In this document: piece by piece, positions 61,017 to 64,000 of the stretch
Layout of the letters: each line of letters opens with the position of its first letter
Position numbering within the stretch: the stretch's first letter is position 1
Assembly: GCF_000337455.1 (NCBI RefSeq)
Contig: NZ_AOIU01000013.1
Location: 124,001-188,000, forward strand
From: Halosimplex carlsbadense 2-9-1
Lineage (GTDB): Archaea > Halobacteriota > Halobacteria > Halobacteriales > Haloarculaceae
Reading direction: 5' to 3'
DNA: 64,000 nt
Position numbers and translations under genes: made by a program
Notes under the pieces: generated by a model
Database searches by the model: none
Told to the model about the DNA's origin: nothing
Seen by the model: only the letters and a program-made list of their open reading frames with translations

Positions 61017-62219
61017 TCACGACCCGGTCGGCAGCCGCCCGGCGCGGGCGAGCGCGAACATCCCGACCGCGACGAGTCCGACGACCACGGCGTACCCGCG
61101 GAAGACGCCGTCGTAGGGAATTCCGAACTGGTAGAACGCGCCGACGGCGACGCCGCCGGGGGCCTGCATCAGCATCATGACGGCGCTGTAGCCCGAGTAG
61201 GCGCTGGCGCGGTTCTCGTCGGGCAGCGAGTCCAGCAGGTAGGCGTCCGCGACCGGGAACAGACCGTGGACGATCAGGCTCATGACGATAGAGACGGCGG
61301 CGACGGCGACCCACGAGGAGACGAGCGTGAGCGCGAACAGGGTGAGGACGAATCCGCCGAGGACGCCGAGCAGGACGGGGAGGTAGTCGAAGCGGTCGGC
61401 CAGGCGGCCGGCGACGACGAACGACGGGACGCCGGCGGCGAAGGTGATCGTCAGCAGGGTGTTGGCGGGGCCGGCCTCGAAGCCCTTCGCGCCGAGGTAG
61501 GTGACGTAGAAGTTGAACACGCCCTGCCAGACGAAGCCGGTGACGCCGACGAAGACGACGCCCGCGGCGACGAGGTGCCACTGGGCGCGGATCCCCGCCA
61601 GCAGATCGCGGTCGTCGACGCCGGCGTCGGGGAGGTCGGCACGGCGGACCGCGAGGACGAAGACGGCGGTGACGACGACGGCGAGGACGGCCAGCGCGCG
61701 AAAGGAGAGCCGCCAGGAGCCCCTGGCGATGGCGACCGAGACGAGGAACGGAGCGGCGACGGCGGCGATCTGCGAGGACATCCCGCGCAGGCCGACCGCC
61801 AGACCCACCCGGTCGGGGTAGAGTTCGCTGACGAGCGGGTTGGCGGCGATGAAGAACACGCCGGAGGCGAGGCCGACCAACAGCGCGCCGGCGACGGTGA
61901 CGCGAATCGACGGCGAGAACGCCGTGAACGCGGCCGCGGCGGCGAGGAAGACACCCATCCCGGTGAGGACGCGATGGCGCGAGACGACGGTGAGCAGATA
62001 GCCCGTCGGCAGCCGCGGGAGCGCGCTCCCGACCCAGACGGCGGTGGCGGCCAGGCCGGCCGTGGCCGGACTGACGCCAGTGCGGATGAAGTAGTCGACC
62101 AGCGGCGCGAAGGCGATCCGGCCGAAGTTCACCAGGAAGGAGAACGCGCAGATGGAGACGAACACGCCGGCGCGGCCGCGGGGCTTCGCGGTCGCGCCCG
62201 AACCGTCGCTGGTGGTCAC
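61017..62219 (-). CDS. MFS transporter
   Basis: A 400-residue major facilitator with about 12 membrane segments. The family loop after segment 2 reads LPRLPTGYLLTVVSRHRVLT near residues 65-80, the central loop follows segment 6, and the second half has VAGRLADRFDYLPVLLGVLG near 260. The substrate is unknown. The start is taken as GTG at 62219 (MTTSDGSGATAKPRGRAGVF); the frame extends to an ATG at 62267 with an Arg-rich leader that is not conserved. It converges on the Lrp-RCK gene. Confidence 0.88.
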   Translation of the reverse strand: MTTSDGSGATAKPRGRAGVFVSICAFSFLVNFGRIAFAPLVDYFIRTGVSPATAGLAATAVWVGSALPRLPTGYLLTVVSRHRVLTGMGVFLAAAAAFTAFSPSIRVTVAGALLVGLASGVFFIAANPLVSELYPDRVGLAVGLRGMSSQIAAVAAPFLVSVAIARGSWRLSFRALAVLAVVVTAVFVLAVRRADLPDAGVDDRDLLAGIRAQWHLVAAGVVFVGVTGFVWQGVFNFYVTYLGAKGFEAGPANTLLTITFAAGVPSFVVAGRLADRFDYLPVLLGVLGGFVLTLFALTLVSSWVAVAAVSIVMSLIVHGLFPVADAYLLDSLPDENRASAYSGYSAVMMLMQAPGGVAVGAFYQFGIPYDGVFRGYAVVVGLVAVGMFALARAGRLPTGS

Positions 62220-62323
62220 GGTCTTCGGTCGCGGCCGCTGTCGGTTTAACCCCCCGCTCGCGGCCAAAGGTTCCCGTTTGCGGTGCGGTGACGAACGGCT
62301 CGGGGCCCGACGGTCGGAGCGGC

Positions 62324-64000
62324 CTATCGGAAGAGGAGCGTCGGCGGTCGGGCGACCTCATCGACCGGGGTCTCCTCGTCGATACCGGGGAGGCGGACGC
62401 GCGCGACGGTACCGCCGTCGTCGGCCGGTCCGACCTGGAACGACCCGCCGTAGCGCGTGACGACCCAGTTGACCAGCCACAGCCCCAGCCCGGAGCCGTG
62501 TTCGAGCGCCGTCTCCCGACCGTGCTCGACGACCGCCGACTCCATCGCGTCGATCCCCGGCCCGTCGTCGGTGACGGTGAGTTCGACCCAGTCCCCGTCG
62601 TCGACGGCGGCGACCTCGACGCGCGGTTCCGACCCCGCGGGGCCGTGTTCGAGCGCGTTCTCGACGAGTTCGGCGAGCGCCCGCCGGAGTTCGATACCCG
62701 CGCAGAGGTCCCGGTCGGTCTCGACGGCGGTTTCGACGGTCGCGGGCCGGGATCGGTCGCGGGCGTCGTCGACGGCGCCGGACACGATCTCGGCCGCGTC
62801 GAGGCGTTCGTGGACGGGGTCGCGCCGGGCGAGCTCCTCCAGGTCGCGGGCCTTGTCGCTCAGCGCGACCAGTCTCTCGGCGCTGTCCTCGATCCGCGCG
62901 CCGAGATCCGCCACGTCGTGCTCGCCCGTCCGGAGCATCTCGCCGAACGCCATGAACGGGGTGATGTCGTTCCCGAGGTTGTGCCTGAGCACGCGGTTGA
63001 GCAGCGCCCGGAGCCGTTCGGCGCGCTTGCGCTCGGTAACGTCGTCCTGAAAGCCCAGGAAGTGGGTGACCGTTCCGGCGTCGTTCTCGATGGGGTAGAG
63101 CTGGACGCGGTTCCAGAACGGACTCCCGTCGGCACGGTAGTTCACGATCTCCGTCGAGACGGGCTCGTGCGCCTCGATCCCCGCCCTGAGTGTCGCCACG
63201 GTCTCGGGGTCGGTGGCCTCGCCCTGAAGGAACCGGCAGTTTCGCCCGAGCAGTTCCTCGGGGTCGTAGCCCGTCACGCGACCGAACCCCTCGTTCACGT
63301 AGACGAGCGGGCGCTCGGGGTCGGTGCCGTCGACGAGCGAGATGCCGATCTCGGCCTCGTCCATCGCGCGGTTCTTGATCCGCAGTTCCCGCTCGCGCTC
63401 CTTCCGGGCGGACACGTCCCGACCGACGCCCTGGGCGCCGACGACCTCGCCGCCGTCGCGGATCGGCGTCGCGTTCACTTCGAGCGCGACCGTGTTCCCG
63501 TCGGTGTCCAGAAACGCGAGTTCCCGCTGTTCGACGGCCTCGCCGTCGAGGACCGACGAGAGCGCCGCCGCCGCACCCTCGACCGAGGACTCGTGGACGT
63601 GGTCGGTGATCGCCGCTCCCACGAGCGCGTCGGGGTCGTACCCGAGGACGCGCTCGACCGCGGCCGAGGCGTAGGTGAACGCTCCGGCAGGATCCACCCG
63701 GAAGAGGACGTCGAAGCTGTTCTCGGCGATCCCCTCGAACCGCTGTTTCTCCCGGGCCAGCCGGTCGGCGCGGCCGCGCAGCTCCCGCTCGTGGTCACGG
63801 CGTTCGATCGACTGCCCGACCAGCTTGGCCAGCAGTTCGACGAACAGCTGTTCGGCCTCCGAAAACGGCACGTCCCGCTCCGGCTCGTCCGCGAAACAGA
63901 CGGTCCCGTAGACCCCGTCGTCGAGTTCGATTCGCGCCCCGACGTACGTCCCGAACTCGAAGGTCCGCAGCGCCCGCTCGGAGACGAGCGAGGACGACCC
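62324..64000 (-). CDS. GAF-PAS-LOV sensor histidine kinase, 5' end beyond the window
   Basis: A protein of at least 558 residues, continuing past the right edge. The visible part starts with the end of a GAF domain (FGTYVGARIELDDGVYGTVC, then FSEAEQLFVELLAKLVGQSI), then a PAS domain (ENSFDVLFRVDPAGAFTYAS, VERVLGYDPDALVG), a LOV-type PAS with LLGRNCRFLQG and PLVYVNEGFGRVTGYDPEEL, a HisKA-like dimerisation segment with His in RVLRHNLGNDITPF, and a HATPase domain (ELVENALEHGP, DDGPGIDAM, HGSGLGLWLVNWV). No membrane segment is visible. The LOV Cys suggests blue-light or redox sensing. Confidence 0.88.
   Translation of the reverse strand, partial: GSSSLVSERALRTFEFGTYVGARIELDDGVYGTVCFADEPERDVPFSEAEQLFVELLAKLVGQSIERRDHERELRGRADRLAREKQRFEGIAENSFDVLFRVDPAGAFTYASAAVERVLGYDPDALVGAAITDHVHESSVEGAAAALSSVLDGEAVEQRELAFLDTDGNTVALEVNATPIRDGGEVVGAQGVGRDVSARKERERELRIKNRAMDEAEIGISLVDGTDPERPLVYVNEGFGRVTGYDPEELLGRNCRFLQGEATDPETVATLRAGIEAHEPVSTEIVNYRADGSPFWNRVQLYPIENDAGTVTHFLGFQDDVTERKRAERLRALLNRVLRHNLGNDITPFMAFGEMLRTGEHDVADLGARIEDSAERLVALSDKARDLEELARRDPVHERLDAAEIVSGAVDDARDRSRPATVETAVETDRDLCAGIELRRALAELVENALEHGPAGSEPRVEVAAVDDGDWVELTVTDDGPGIDAMESAVVEHGRETALEHGSGLGLWLVNWVVTRYGGSFQVGPADDGGTVARVRLPGIDEETPVDEVARPPTLLFR

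Overview
The window comes from a haloarchaeon (class Halobacteria). The proteins are rich in Asp and Glu and the coding DNA is GC-rich with long antisense open frames. Many genes have a TATA-like box about 25-30 nt before the start codon, the pattern of leaderless archaeal transcripts. Typical haloarchaeal families are present: a TFB, a TRAM-domain protein, PAS/LOV histidine kinases, an Lrp-RCK regulator, and IS630, IS6 and ISH6 elements. No rRNA, tRNA or CRISPR array was seen.

Positions 1-20 kb form an accessory catabolic island. It holds two complete D-2-hydroxyacid dehydrogenases, an MmgE/PrpD protein, three SDR oxidoreductases, a cupin, an M20 N-carbamoyl-amino-acid hydrolase, a hydantoinase/dihydropyrimidinase, a polar amino-acid ABC importer (binding protein, permease, ATPase), an IclR regulator and a cytidine deaminase. 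Between the intact genes lie broken relatives of the same families: a hydantoinase with its middle deleted, a hydroxyacid dehydrogenase without its NAD domain, an MmgE/PrpD fragment and an SDR C-terminus. The region seems to have held a second related set that has decayed. A ureide or hydantoin (cyclic amide) carbon and nitrogen pathway is the best guess.

Positions 21-34.4 kb form a second accessory island that looks like carbohydrate catabolism. It contains the C-terminal part of a GH115-type glucuronidase, two GATase1-like proteins, an M20D amidohydrolase, an SDR, a phosphotriesterase-like metal hydrolase (possible lactonase), a sugar ABC importer, an enolase-superfamily dehydratase and an IclR regulator. 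Dehydrogenase, lactonase and dehydratase together suggest an oxidative, non-phosphorylating sugar or uronate route. A repeated motif with core GATATCGGGACA occurs before both the IclR gene and the sugar-binding protein.

The two islands are bounded and separated by three decayed IS630 copies (1-843, 19976-20971, 35070-36097), with a complete IS6, a decayed IS6 and a broken ISH6 between them. From 36.4 kb to the end no insertion sequence was seen and the content looks like core genome: LOV/PAS kinases at 36.4 kb and at the right edge, TFB, a vWA/PKD surface protein, LLM and VOC enzymes, two TetR regulators with a MATE pump, an unusual extended PcrB/GGGPS-like protein beside two possible isoprenoid-fold proteins, a TRAM protein, a nuclease fusion, a quinone reductase, a third D-2-hydroxyacid dehydrogenase, a universal stress protein, an Lrp-RCK regulator and an MFS transporter. 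Three similar CTAAC/GTTAG palindromes in this part look like operators for a TetR regulator.
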